Of a DNA stretch of 64,000 nucleotides, positions 52,838-62,245 are shown in pieces. Position numbers and translations under genes: made by a program. The stretch spans positions 7,676 to 71,675 of the forward strand of contig CAJUIO010000006.1 in assembly GCA_910586025.1 (NCBI GenBank), read 5' to 3'. The notes under the pieces were generated by a model that saw nothing but the letters and a program-made list of their open reading frames with translations, made no database searches and had not been told where the DNA came from. Every line of letters begins with the position of its first letter. Position 1 is the stretch's first letter. Source of the DNA: an uncultured Lachnospiraceae bacterium (GTDB lineage Bacteria > Bacillota > Clostridia > Lachnospirales > Lachnospiraceae).

Positions 52838-53809
52838 ATGGGAATCTGTAGTGAAAAGGGAAAAATAATTATAGAAAATGTGGAGAGGGTTATCGTGGGA
52901 AAGCGGGAGACGGTTACGCTTCTGCTTACCGCGCTCTTGGCAAGGGGACACGTGCTTCTCGAGGATATGCCCGGGAGCGGAAAGACTAAGCTCTCAAAGG
53001 CGCTGGCGAGATCTCTGAATGCGGGGTTTTCCAGGATTCAGTTTACGCCGGATCTCCTTCCGAGCGATGTTACCGGGATGAATGTGTTTAACAGGAAAAG
53101 CAATGAGTTTGATCTCAGGAAGGGGCCTGTCTTTACCAATATTCTTCTGGCGGATGAGATCAACAGAGCCACCCCGAGGACGCAGGCGGGGCTTTTGGAG
53201 TGCATGGAGGAGAGGCAGGTGACTATTGACGGGGTCAGCTATCCTCTCGAGGAGCCTTTTTTTGTGGCGGCCACTCAGAATCCCATCGAGACGGCGGGAA
53301 CCTTTCCGCTTCCCGAGGCGCAGCTTGACCGGTTTATGATGAAGCTTTCCCTGGGAGGGCTTTCAGAGCAGGAGGAGAAGGCCGTGCTTGACCGGTTTGG
53401 AGAGAGAGATCCCTATCTCGATCTGCGCAGCGTGGTTACAGGGGAGGAGCTGATGCTGATGCAGAAGGAGGCGGAAGGGATATTCGTGTGCGATGCCCTG
53501 AAACGGTATATGGTGGAGATTGCCAGGGCTACCAGATCGAGGGAGAGAGTGATTGCGGGAGTCAGCACCAGGGGAGTCCTCGCCCTCATGTGCGCTTCCA
53601 GAGCTTATGCGGCACTTAGCGGAAGGGATTACTGCATTCCCGATGATATCAAGAAGCTTGCGGTACCCGTGTTTGCGCACAGGCTGGTGCTTTCCTACGG
53701 CCTGGCGGGAGGCTCCGGCGGCTATCAGAAAAAGGATGCGGCCGGCGAAATCATAAGGGAGATTCTGAAAGCGGTTCCGGCACCTACGGAGGATTTTTCA
53801 AAGCTATGA
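52838..53809 (+). CDS. MoxR-family AAA ATPase
   Basis: A 323-residue chaperone-like ATPase. Walker A EDMPGSGKTKLSKAL, Walker B ILLADEINRATPRTQ, sensor 1 VAATQNPIETAGTFPLPEAQ are present. MoxR proteins work with DUF58 partners, as here, to mature or insert other proteins. ATG 52838 follows GGGAGG; codons at 52793 lie in the hairpin loop and have no proper ribosome site. Its stop overlaps the DUF58 start. Confidence 0.93.
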   Translation: MGICSEKGKIIIENVERVIVGKRETVTLLLTALLARGHVLLEDMPGSGKTKLSKALARSLNAGFSRIQFTPDLLPSDVTGMNVFNRKSNEFDLRKGPVFTNILLADEINRATPRTQAGLLECMEERQVTIDGVSYPLEEPFFVAATQNPIETAGTFPLPEAQLDRFMMKLSLGGLSEQEEKAVLDRFGERDPYLDLRSVVTGEELMLMQKEAEGIFVCDALKRYMVEIARATRSRERVIAGVSTRGVLALMCASRAYAALSGRDYCIPDDIKKLAVPVFAHRLVLSYGLAGGSGGYQKKDAAGEIIREILKAVPAPTEDFSKL

Positions 53810-54924
53810 TTCTGCTATTTATCGCACTTTTTGCGGCGGCGCTGTTCTGGCTGCAGAAATATCTTTACAGAAGGTTCTGGAGTCTGGGAATTGACGTGGA
53901 GCTTTCCTTTGAGGAGGAAATGGTGCAGGCCGGGGATCAGACCTCTCTTTTTGAGGAGGTTCAGAACGGGAAATGGCTTCCCATCCCGTCCCTGAAGGTA
54001 AAATTTCAGTGTTCCAGGAAGCTCAGGTTTCCGGATACGGACAACAGCGCCGTGACAGACCGGTATTACAGAAACGATCTGTTTTCCGTTATGCCCTTTC
54101 AGAAGATCACCAGGACGCACCGCATCCAGTGTCCCCACAGAGGATATTTTGGAATATCCGGAATCGATCTTGTGAGCACGGATCTGTTTTTCACGGAGGA
54201 GATGCACGGCCATCTGAACAGCGATACCAGGATCTATGTGCTGCCGGAGCTGTACCGGTCGGCGCTTTTGCAGGATGCGATCCGCAAGATCAGCGGGGAG
54301 GTCGCCGTGCGGCGCTACGAGATCACGGATCCCTTTACCCACAGGGGAATCCGGGAGTACGAGCCTTATGACGAGATGAAATCCATTAACTGGAAGGCCA
54401 CGGCAAAGACCGGGGAGCTGAAGGTCAACATCAGGGAGCACACGGCCATGAAGGCTGTCAGGATATTCCTGAATCTTCAGGACAGAAATATCCTCAGGAG
54501 AGAGGAGCTTCTCGAGATGAGCATCAGTATCTGCGCCCGGCTTGCGGCGGAGCTGACAGGGAGCGGGGTTTTGGCCAGCGTGTATGCCAATGCCAGGGAC
54601 TGTATCACGGACAGGATCCTCAGCCTTCAGGGGGCGGCGGGCCCCGGCGGCTTTGAGGATATCTGCAAATCGCTGGCAAGGCTCGACCTCTCAAAGGAGA
54701 CGGAGGATTTTAATGAATGCTTTCAGGAAAGAATCTTCCGGGAGGAAGCGCTCTATACCGTCTTTATTTCTCCGGAACGCCATGAGGAATTCCAGGAGCT
54801 GCTTGCCGGATACAGGGAAAAAGAGGATTTCGCGTGGCTGTGTCCGGTAAAGGAGATGGAGGAGGGAGATATCAGAGAGGAGCTTGCAGGCAATATTGTG
54901 AAGATTTTGGAGGAAAAGGGTTGA
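53806..54924 (+). CDS. DUF58 domain protein
   Basis: A 372-residue protein with an N-terminal hydrophobic segment (about 1-16). The DUF58 core holds EYEPYDEMKSINWKATA. Such proteins have a von Willebrand-like fold and pair with MoxR. It overlaps moxR (ATGA) and the next gene (TTGA). Confidence 0.88.
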   Translation: MILLFIALFAAALFWLQKYLYRRFWSLGIDVELSFEEEMVQAGDQTSLFEEVQNGKWLPIPSLKVKFQCSRKLRFPDTDNSAVTDRYYRNDLFSVMPFQKITRTHRIQCPHRGYFGISGIDLVSTDLFFTEEMHGHLNSDTRIYVLPELYRSALLQDAIRKISGEVAVRRYEITDPFTHRGIREYEPYDEMKSINWKATAKTGELKVNIREHTAMKAVRIFLNLQDRNILRREELLEMSISICARLAAELTGSGVLASVYANARDCITDRILSLQGAAGPGGFEDICKSLARLDLSKETEDFNECFQERIFREEALYTVFISPERHEEFQELLAGYREKEDFAWLCPVKEMEEGDIREELAGNIVKILEEKG

Positions 54925-56204
54925 GTCGCAGAATAGAGACAGCAGGCAATATCATAGCGGAAATATTGAACTATATGCCGCTTATTGCGCTGCAGGCAAT
55001 TTTATTTCATGATATTGTAAATTGGCAGCCGGGCCTTTGGCACCTTCTGGTTCCGGTGTTTCTTCCGGTGCTCTTTTACCTGGTGCGGGAATTTTGCGGC
55101 AGCCGGATTCTTTTCTTTGGGATCCATATTCTTGTCCCCTGGCTGTATGTGGTACTGTGGGGCAGAAACCTGCCGGAAAAGGTGATTTTCGGAGCTTCGG
55201 CCGCCTTTGTATCGATTCTGAGCATTCACAGGCGTCTTTCCAGGGAGGGCATGGGAGGGGAGGTTATCATTCCCATTGCCGCTGCCGGAATGTTCTGTGC
55301 GCTCTATCTGCTGGATGCCTATCAAGCCCAGGGACAGAATGCGGAGTTTCTGACGGTTCTCATGATCTGCTATGCCCTGCTCTATTTTCTGTACCTCTAT
55401 CTGATGCGCTTTCTGCAATATATGGACGTGAACCACAGAACCACGGGGAATATTCCCATGAACAGGGCGTTTGGCACTTCCTTCGGCATGGTAGTTGGAT
55501 TCCTGGGAATTTCAGCCGTAGCGATCTGCCTTGGTGCGGACGGACGGCTCTTTGACATGCTCGGGGGCCTCATAAGAAAGGGGCTTTTGACAGCGCTTTC
55601 CTTCCTGGTTTCCCTTCTGCCAAGGGGAGGGGAGGAGGCACAGGAAATCATCACGCAGACGGCTCACAATGGCGGCGGTATGATGATGCTCATGGAGGAG
55701 GAGAGCGGGCCGACCTTCCTTTCAAAGCTTCTGGACGGGCTGTTCTTTCTGGTGAGTGCGGCCATCACGGCTGCAGCCTGCGGAGCGGTCATTCTGGCCT
55801 TCGTCCGCCTGGTGAACGCCGCCTTTGGGGGCAGGATAAAAAGAACTGCCAGGGAACAGGCTCAGGGAGAGGACAGAGTGGAGAAGATGGCCCGTCCCAG
55901 GAGGGAAAGAGAGAAAAAATCCGGGGAAATCGTATTCTTTGCCGCAAGAACGCCGCAGCAGATCATGCGCCGGCTGTATTATGTGTCTCTGAGACGGAAA
56001 TATTATAGTAAGAGAGATGAAAAAGAGGAGAGGCTGGTCCGTTCGGGCACGGCGAGGGAGTGCTGCAAAGGGCTGTTTCGCGATAAGGAGAAGCCGGCAG
56101 AGGAATTTGCCCGGCTCTATGAGAGGGCCAGATATGGAAAGGAGTCCTGCACAAGAGAGGATGCAAAGCAGATGAAGCGCCTTTCGGGCGAACTTCTCAA
56201 ATAG
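54921..56204 (+). CDS. Multi-pass membrane protein with DUF4129-like tail
   Basis: A 427-residue protein with eight or so membrane helices (about 15-265) and a charged C-terminal tail. The tail ends in a helix with EFARLYERARYGKES, recalling the DUF4129 end of transglutaminase-like membrane proteins, but the transglutaminase core is absent. The start is TTG at 54921, overlapping the DUF58 stop (TTGA) and preceded by GGAGG. In related clusters MoxR-DUF58-transglutaminase sets act on the envelope; here the enzymatic domain seems lost or replaced. Confidence 0.7.
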   Translation: MSRRIETAGNIIAEILNYMPLIALQAILFHDIVNWQPGLWHLLVPVFLPVLFYLVREFCGSRILFFGIHILVPWLYVVLWGRNLPEKVIFGASAAFVSILSIHRRLSREGMGGEVIIPIAAAGMFCALYLLDAYQAQGQNAEFLTVLMICYALLYFLYLYLMRFLQYMDVNHRTTGNIPMNRAFGTSFGMVVGFLGISAVAICLGADGRLFDMLGGLIRKGLLTALSFLVSLLPRGGEEAQEIITQTAHNGGGMMMLMEEESGPTFLSKLLDGLFFLVSAAITAAACGAVILAFVRLVNAAFGGRIKRTAREQAQGEDRVEKMARPRREREKKSGEIVFFAARTPQQIMRRLYYVSLRRKYYSKRDEKEERLVRSGTARECCKGLFRDKEKPAEEFARLYERARYGKESCTREDAKQMKRLSGELLK

Positions 56205-56249
56205 GAGCTGCATACTATAGTGGTAAAGAGAGAAGGAAGTTTTGCCGCA

Positions 56250-56636
56250 ATGTATGAACAGAGAATTCTGCCTTTTTATATGACCTATCCGCTCCCCATG
56301 TATTATCAGGAGGAGGACTCCATTATCAGGGATCTGGAGTATCTGCAGCAGATGTATCCGGCTGAGGCAAAAAGGTATCAGAAGCTGATTGCGTCCATTC
56401 TGGATAAGCTGGATTATGAGGGCAGCATGATTTATGACGAGTATCCCGACAGGTGGCAGCTCTATAAGCTTTCCATGGATATCCTGGAGCGAATTAAAAT
56501 CGAGGATAAGAAGAAGGAGGATGCGGAGATTGCACCTGAGAAGTGGGAATGGATGGGGGATATGATCCAGATTCTGCTCTTTTACGAGATTTATAAGAGA
56601 AGACACAATTCCCGAAGGGGAATCTTAAAGTTTTAG
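56250..56636 (+). CDS. Hypothetical protein in the MoxR cluster
   Basis: A 128-residue cytoplasmic protein that I do not recognise by family name. It is Tyr-, Met- and Glu-rich, starting MYEQRILPFYMTYPLPMYYQ, and predicted mostly helical. ATG 56250 has GAAGGAAG upstream; a GTG at 56220 is an alternative adding ten residues. It probably belongs to the same transcript as the MoxR-DUF58 genes. Confidence 0.65.
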   Translation: MYEQRILPFYMTYPLPMYYQEEDSIIRDLEYLQQMYPAEAKRYQKLIASILDKLDYEGSMIYDEYPDRWQLYKLSMDILERIKIEDKKKEDAEIAPEKWEWMGDMIQILLFYEIYKRRHNSRRGILKF

Positions 56637-56665
56637 TGACATAAGAAAGAAGGAAGCCGGACAGT

Positions 56666-57844
56666 ATGGAGGAGCTCAGGGAGATACTATTAAAAATTTT
56701 GAACGAAAAGCTGTATCAGATTATTCTCAGCAATCCCAGGGCCAGGGAGGGAGCTTTTAAGATAAAGATCCGTCCCGTTATGGCTCATGGGCAGCTTCTT
56801 TTTCAGATTACTGCCTATGAGGGAACGAAGGTTTTTCATGAAAATAAGGACAGGCCTGCGGCGCTCGCCTGTATTCTGGACCGGATGGAACGGGATTTCC
56901 GCCAGCTGGAGGGAGAGGGCATGGAGCTTAAGGTGACTGCGCTGGTGAGCAAGAAGGGGAAGGTGACAGTGAAAACCGCAAAGACGGCAGCCGCACAGAG
57001 GGAGGGGATACAGAAGCTGTTCCCTGATCTGTCTCATAACAGGGCAAAGAAATATATCCTGGAGGAGGGCGTTACTGTCCCCTTTCTGGTGGAGCTTGGA
57101 GTGCAGACCCGGGAGGGGAAAATTGTCCGTTCCCGGTACGACAAGTTCAGGCAGATCAACCGTTATCTTGAATTTGTGGAGGATATTCTGCCTGTTTTAG
57201 ATAAGGGGAAACACATTCATATCGTGGATTTCGGCTGCGGTAAGTCGTATCTGACCTTTGCGCTGTATTATTATCTCCATGAGCTGAAGGGCATGGACGT
57301 GTCCATAACAGGGCTTGACCTGAAGGAGGATGTGATCGCCCGCTGCGGACAGCTGGCCGGGGAGTACGGCTATGACGGTCTCCGGTTTCTGAGGGGGGAT
57401 ATTGCCGACTATGAGGGCGGGGAGCCCGTGGACATGGTGGTGACGCTCCATGCCTGTGACACGGCCACGGATTATGCGCTGAAGAAGGCGGTGGACTGGG
57501 GAGCCAGGGTCATCTTTTCCGTGCCCTGCTGTCAGCATGAGGTGAATGCGCAGATCAGCAGCAGGTTTCTTGCGCCCATCCTGAAATACGGGCTGATCAA
57601 AGAGAGAATGGCAGCGCTTATCACGGCTGCGGTGAGGGCGAATCTTCTGGAGGAGCAGGGCTATGACACCCAGGTGCTTGAGTTCATTGATCTTGAGCAC
57701 ACCCCGAAGAACATACTGATCAGGGCGGTGAAGACCCAGGCGGCAGGGAATACGAAAATCAGGGAAACCACAGAGCGTCTTCATGTGGAGACCACGCTTC
57801 AAAGGCTGTTTAAGGAGGCGGAGAATGAAAAAAATCATAATTAA
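56666..57844 (+). CDS. SAM-dependent methyltransferase (Methyltransf_32-like)
   Basis: A 392-residue enzyme. The N-terminal half (about 1-165) is variable. The C-terminal Rossmann domain has motif I VDFGCGKSYLTFALYY, motif II TGLDLKEDV, and VTLHACDTATDYAL, then VPCCQHEVN. These match a family of conserved methyltransferases with a PCC(Q)H motif, probably acting on RNA or a thiol substrate, but the target is not known. It overlaps the next gene by 20 bases. AAGGAAG precedes the ATG. Confidence 0.85.
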   Translation: MEELREILLKILNEKLYQIILSNPRAREGAFKIKIRPVMAHGQLLFQITAYEGTKVFHENKDRPAALACILDRMERDFRQLEGEGMELKVTALVSKKGKVTVKTAKTAAAQREGIQKLFPDLSHNRAKKYILEEGVTVPFLVELGVQTREGKIVRSRYDKFRQINRYLEFVEDILPVLDKGKHIHIVDFGCGKSYLTFALYYYLHELKGMDVSITGLDLKEDVIARCGQLAGEYGYDGLRFLRGDIADYEGGEPVDMVVTLHACDTATDYALKKAVDWGARVIFSVPCCQHEVNAQISSRFLAPILKYGLIKERMAALITAAVRANLLEEQGYDTQVLEFIDLEHTPKNILIRAVKTQAAGNTKIRETTERLHVETTLQRLFKEAENEKNHN

Positions 57845-60356
57845 GTGGACAATCATTCTGGCAGTGTTCGTGGCGGCTCTCTTTGCCATCAGCGGTATCA
57901 TGAACAGGGGAAATGCGGATATGACGGCGGAAATGGCTCCGGCGTCTTTTCCGGTAGTCACGATGAGCTATGACGGAAGGGATCTCAACGAGCTGCATGG
58001 CTATGAGGATGTCATGGAGGTCAATTACATGCGGGAGAGCATCACTCCCCTGGGCTCCGGGCGGAAGCTTGCCGCCAGGATCGACTGCTTCGGGCAGAAA
58101 ATCACGAGTATCACCTATGAGGTGAGGAGCATTGACGGAGAGAGGCTGGTGGAGGACACACGGATACAGGATTTTGTACAGGAGGAGGATGAGATTTCGA
58201 TTTCCTTCGGGCTTAAGGATCTCATTGACAGCGAGAAGGAGTACGTCCTTGTGCTGATCCTGACCACGGCGGGCGGAAAGGAAATCCGCTATTACACGAG
58301 AGTGGTTTACTCGGAGAATTATTTTGCGGCTGAAAAGCTGGATTATGTGATGGATTTTTCCAATAAAACCTTTGACAGGGAGGCGGCAAAGGAGCTGACC
58401 AAGTATCTGGAATCCAATACCCAGGGGGACAATACCACTCTGGGAAAGGTCACGATCCACAGCAGCTTTCATCAGGTGACCTGGGGGGATCTCAAGGTCA
58501 CGAGACAGGGAGAGCCCAGGATCACGATCCGGGAGCTGGCATCCCAGACGGGCAGCTTTCTTTTGCAGTATTACGTGTCCTCCATGGAGGGAGGAGGGCG
58601 GAGATTTTATACCGTGAAGGAATTTTACAGGGTGCGGTACACGGCTGACCGCATGTACCTGCTGGATTACGAGAGAACCATGAATCAGATGTTTGACGAG
58701 ACAGAGGATATTTTTGCGAATAATAAGATTTATCTGGGAATCATGGGGGACGAAGTGAGCCTTGAGGAGAGCGACGGCGGAAATGTGATCGCTTTTGTCA
58801 CAGGGAACAGGCTGTACAGCTACAATATCGCCGACCAGAAGCTGGCATTTCTGTTTGGTTTTTATAATAATGATAATCTTGATGCGAGAACGCTTTATGA
58901 CAAGTACGGGATCAGGATTCTCAGCGTGGACGAGGGAGGAAACGTTACCTTTCTTGTATACGGCTACATGAACAGAGGGCGTCACGAGGGACAGGTCGGA
59001 ATTTCCGTATATTATTATGACGGTACGGTAAACACCACGGAGGAGCTTGTCTATGTGCCTTATTACAAATCTCCCGAGCTTCTGCTGGCGGAGGTGGAGG
59101 AGCTCTCCTATATTAACAGGATGGGGATCCTCTATCTGATTCTGGATAATGATATTTACGGAATCAATGCCAGAGGCTGCTCTTATGAGATTGTAGCCAG
59201 AGATCTGAAGGAGGGCTGCTACCAGGTATCCGAGAGCAACCGTATGATGGTATGGCAGAAGGAGAATGAGCTCTACCAGGGAACGGAGCTGATTCTGATG
59301 AATCTGAATACCGGCGCAAGGAGCAGCATCAAGGCGGGAAGCGGAGAAGTGGTTGCGCCCATAGGCTTTATGGAGGACGATTTGATCTACGGGATCGCAA
59401 AGAGGGCGGACATTGTTCCGGACAGCACCGGAAGCATGGTCTTCCCCATGTACTGTGTGAGGATTCAGAACGAGACGGAGGGGATGCTTAAGGAATACAG
59501 GCAGAACAATGTCTATATCACGCAGGGAATTGTGGAGGGAAATCAGATCACCTTTAAGAGAGTGCAGAAGAACGAGGAGGGAGAGTATGAGGCGATTGCG
59601 GATGACCAGATCATGAATGCGGAGATAACGGACAGCTCCCAGAACAGGATTGAGACCGTGGTTATTGATATTTATGAGAGAGTTGCGCAGATCGCACTCA
59701 AAAATGAGATTCAGAAGGCTTCCGTTAAATTCCTGACACCCAGGGAGGTTCTGTTTGAGGGAGGAAGGAATGTCGAGATCCATGACGAGGAGATGGTAGC
59801 GGACCGCTTTTATGTTTATGGCAAAAACGGAGTGGAAGGTATCTTCATGGATGAGGGAAATGCGGTGAACCTGGCATCGGAGGTGGCCGGAGTGGTGGTG
59901 GACGATGCGGGAGCCTATGTCTGGATGCGGGGGAACAGAAGCCTCAAAAATCAGATCATGGCGATTCAGAGTGATTACGCCGAGCCGGACAGGAGCAGCC
60001 TCGCGGTCTGTCTGGACGCGATTCTGACCTTTGAGGGAATCAGCAGGAATACACAGTATCTCCTGAACCGGGGTGAGACAGTGTTCACTATTCTGGAAAG
60101 CAGCCTGGAGGATGTGAAGCTGCTGGATCTTTCGGGGTGCAGTCTGGATTCCGTTTTGTATTATGTAAACCAGGATGTTCCGGTATTGGTTATGCTGGAT
60201 GACGGCGACGCAGTGCTTCTGATTGGGTTTAATGAGATGAATACCGTGATCATGAGTCCGGAAACGGGGATCACCAAGGTGGGGATGAATGATTCCAGAG
60301 AGTGGTTCGAGCGAAACGGAAATAAATTTATTACCTACATGAAACCCGATAAATAG
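57825..60356 (+). CDS. Large exported protein of unknown function
   Basis: An 843-residue protein with one N-terminal membrane anchor (about 5-25) and an otherwise extracytoplasmic, beta-rich chain. I recognise no family for residues 30-700. The last 120 residues look like a C39-type papain fold: LAVCLDAILTFEGI, SLDSVLYYVNQDVPVLVML and GFNEMNTVIMSPETG in order. The expected Cys and His positions read Ser and Asp, so it would be catalytically dead. ATG 57825 follows AAGGAGG and overlaps the methyltransferase gene. It is the last gene of the MoxR cluster. Confidence 0.75.
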   Translation: MKKIIIKWTIILAVFVAALFAISGIMNRGNADMTAEMAPASFPVVTMSYDGRDLNELHGYEDVMEVNYMRESITPLGSGRKLAARIDCFGQKITSITYEVRSIDGERLVEDTRIQDFVQEEDEISISFGLKDLIDSEKEYVLVLILTTAGGKEIRYYTRVVYSENYFAAEKLDYVMDFSNKTFDREAAKELTKYLESNTQGDNTTLGKVTIHSSFHQVTWGDLKVTRQGEPRITIRELASQTGSFLLQYYVSSMEGGGRRFYTVKEFYRVRYTADRMYLLDYERTMNQMFDETEDIFANNKIYLGIMGDEVSLEESDGGNVIAFVTGNRLYSYNIADQKLAFLFGFYNNDNLDARTLYDKYGIRILSVDEGGNVTFLVYGYMNRGRHEGQVGISVYYYDGTVNTTEELVYVPYYKSPELLLAEVEELSYINRMGILYLILDNDIYGINARGCSYEIVARDLKEGCYQVSESNRMMVWQKENELYQGTELILMNLNTGARSSIKAGSGEVVAPIGFMEDDLIYGIAKRADIVPDSTGSMVFPMYCVRIQNETEGMLKEYRQNNVYITQGIVEGNQITFKRVQKNEEGEYEAIADDQIMNAEITDSSQNRIETVVIDIYERVAQIALKNEIQKASVKFLTPREVLFEGGRNVEIHDEEMVADRFYVYGKNGVEGIFMDEGNAVNLASEVAGVVVDDAGAYVWMRGNRSLKNQIMAIQSDYAEPDRSSLAVCLDAILTFEGISRNTQYLLNRGETVFTILESSLEDVKLLDLSGCSLDSVLYYVNQDVPVLVMLDDGDAVLLIGFNEMNTVIMSPETGITKVGMNDSREWFERNGNKFITYMKPDK

Positions 60357-60358
60357 GG

Positions 60359-60420
60359 GGTTGCAACCGATAGTTGCGGCGGATTTTATTGATTTTCAAA
60401 CTAAAATAGGTGGTGCAACC
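60359..60420. promoter_or_regulatory. Paired GGTTGCAACC-type sites
   Basis: GGTTGCAACC (60359-60368) is a perfect palindrome, and GGTGCAACC (60412-60420) repeats it with one base missing, 52 bases away. They lie in the spacer before the XRE-type gene at 60502 and are candidate operators. No convincing promoter was found in the spacer. Confidence 0.5.
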
Positions 60421-60501
60421 AGGCCTCTTTGTGGTTAAATTTATTTGTGACAAAAAGCGGAAAGCTGTTGAGGGCTTGTCAGGAAAGGAACAGGAAACAA
60501 T

Positions 60502-61281
60502 ATGAATATCGAGATAGCGAACAGGCTGGTTGAGCTCAGAAAAAAGAATAATTTATCACAGGAGGCTCTTGCGGGAAAGCTGGGAATCAGCAGGCAGGCA
60601 GTGAGTAAGTGGGAGAGGGCGGAGGCTTCCCCGGATACGGATAATCTGATTCTGCTGGCAAGACTCTACGGAGTATCTCTGGACGAACTGCTTAAGACGG
60701 ATGACGAGATTCTTCCCATAAGAGAGGAAGCGGATGAGTGTGAGGACGGTGGAAACGGGCAGGATCCTTCCGGCACGGAAGCTGACAGGGGGGAGGAAGC
60801 GGAGAATATTAGGGATGCAGAGATGGTCCATGTGGGGCCTGGCGGAGTCCATGTGAAGGATAAGGACGGGGAGGTCCATGTGGGATGGGACGGCATTCAT
60901 GTGAGCAGTTCGGGAGAAGGAGACGACGTTCATATAGACAAAAACGGTATCGTGGTAAACGGGGAAAAGTATAACCTCTGGTTATCAGGCTTTCCCATGA
61001 CGCTTCTTATCGTGATTGTGTATGTTTCCATAGGATGCATCTGGAATGCATGGCATCCGGGGTGGCTGCTGTTTTTTCTGGTGCCAATCTGGGAGTCCCT
61101 GTTAGTTGCCATCAGGAAGAGGAACGCTTATTGCTTTGCCTATCCGGTGCTGGCGGCTCTTATCTACCTCTGTCTCGGGTTCTTCTTCAGGCTCTGGCAT
61201 CCGGGCTGGATTGTGTTTCTGACCATACCTCTGTGTTACTCTGTCATAGGATACTTTAGAGGAGGCGGCCATGAGGAATAG
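60502..61281 (+). CDS. XRE-family regulator with C-terminal membrane helices
   Basis: A 259-residue membrane-tethered DNA-binding protein. The helix-turn-helix (MNIEIANRLVELRKKNNLSQ, then GISRQAVSKWERAEASPD) is followed by an acidic linker, a beta-rich repeat region with VHV and VHVGWDGIHV motifs (about 105-155) and about four membrane helices with repeated WHPGW. Such proteins sense membrane or envelope state. It overlaps the DUF4097 gene by 11 bases. The nearby GGTTGCAACC sites may be its operators. Confidence 0.88.
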   Translation: MNIEIANRLVELRKKNNLSQEALAGKLGISRQAVSKWERAEASPDTDNLILLARLYGVSLDELLKTDDEILPIREEADECEDGGNGQDPSGTEADRGEEAENIRDAEMVHVGPGGVHVKDKDGEVHVGWDGIHVSSSGEGDDVHIDKNGIVVNGEKYNLWLSGFPMTLLIVIVYVSIGCIWNAWHPGWLLFFLVPIWESLLVAIRKRNAYCFAYPVLAALIYLCLGFFFRLWHPGWIVFLTIPLCYSVIGYFRGGGHEE

Positions 61282-62245
61282 AGCGGGACTTATTGTGGCG
61301 GCGGTTATTATGCTTTTGGCAATAGGAGGAATCAGTATTATGTCAGTGAATTCGGCAAAAAACAGCGACAGTATTTCCTTTTCTCTGGGAGGGAGGGCGG
61401 AGCTTCGAAACACGATTGAGCTTTCCCTGTCCGAGATAGACAGTCTGGACGTGGTTTATACCAGTAAAAATTTAAAGCTTTTTCCCGGCAAGGGAGATAA
61501 GGTGGTGATAAAGGAGTATCTGATCAGCGAAAGGGAATCGGCGCTTGCGCAGGTTACGAGGGAAGGAAGGACGGCCACGGTGACGGGAGGAAGGGAGCTG
61601 GTGATCACCATATTCGGTTCCTTTACCGGAACGGAGAGAATCGAGATCTATGTTCCCGAGGAAGGCCTGAAAGAGCTGGGAGTGCAGACAGGCAGCGGCA
61701 ATATTACGGCGGAAAACGGCTTTTTCCTGAATACGGGCACTTTGCAGGTGCGTGCGGGAAGCGGAAATATCAAGTGGAGGGATACCACAGCCGCAGAGTA
61801 TGACATTCATACGGGAAGCGGGAATATTAATGCGGAAAATATGGAAGGGGACGGGAGCGTGCAGGCGGGCAGCGGCAATGTTTATCTCCGTAAGGCCAAG
61901 GGCCGTCTGTCCCTGAACACAAAGAGCGGCAATATTCACGCCGAGGACTTTTCAGGATGGGGAAGCATGGAGGCGGGCAGCGGTAATGTGAAGGTGGAGG
62001 CCGTGGAGGTGACTGGCGATATGCGGCTTCGAGCAGCAAGCGGCAATGTGCGCCTGCTTCTGCCCAGGGAGCTGTCCTTTTCCGTGAAAATGCAGACGAC
62101 CAGCGGCGTGATCCGGACCTCCTTTGAGGAGGCGCTTTCCTACAATAAAAAGGGAAATCAGGCTGAGGGTAAGGTAGGAGAAGCGCCCTCCTGTTTGATT
62201 GAGGCGCTAACCGGCAGCGGCAATGTCCATGTGGACTACCGCTGA
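61271..62245 (+). CDS. DUF4097 beta-repeat exported protein
   Basis: A 324-residue protein with an N-terminal membrane anchor (about 5-25) and a right-handed parallel beta helix of repeats carrying GSGNI or GSGNV about every 20 residues (for example at ITAENGF, INAENME, VYLRKAK). This is the DUF4097 pattern, shared with LiaF- and PspC-like stress sensors. It is encoded with an overlap after the XRE regulator, so the two likely act as a sensor-regulator pair for envelope stress. It ends four repeats before the stop with an extra GSGNVHVDYR. Confidence 0.9.
   Translation: MRNRAGLIVAAVIMLLAIGGISIMSVNSAKNSDSISFSLGGRAELRNTIELSLSEIDSLDVVYTSKNLKLFPGKGDKVVIKEYLISERESALAQVTREGRTATVTGGRELVITIFGSFTGTERIEIYVPEEGLKELGVQTGSGNITAENGFFLNTGTLQVRAGSGNIKWRDTTAAEYDIHTGSGNINAENMEGDGSVQAGSGNVYLRKAKGRLSLNTKSGNIHAEDFSGWGSMEAGSGNVKVEAVEVTGDMRLRAASGNVRLLLPRELSFSVKMQTTSGVIRTSFEEALSYNKKGNQAEGKVGEAPSCLIEALTGSGNVHVDYR

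Noticed and set aside
57810..59783. A 657-residue open frame antisense to the large exported protein
   Set aside because: It lacks a start signal and recognisable domains; its openness follows from the purine-rich sense strand.
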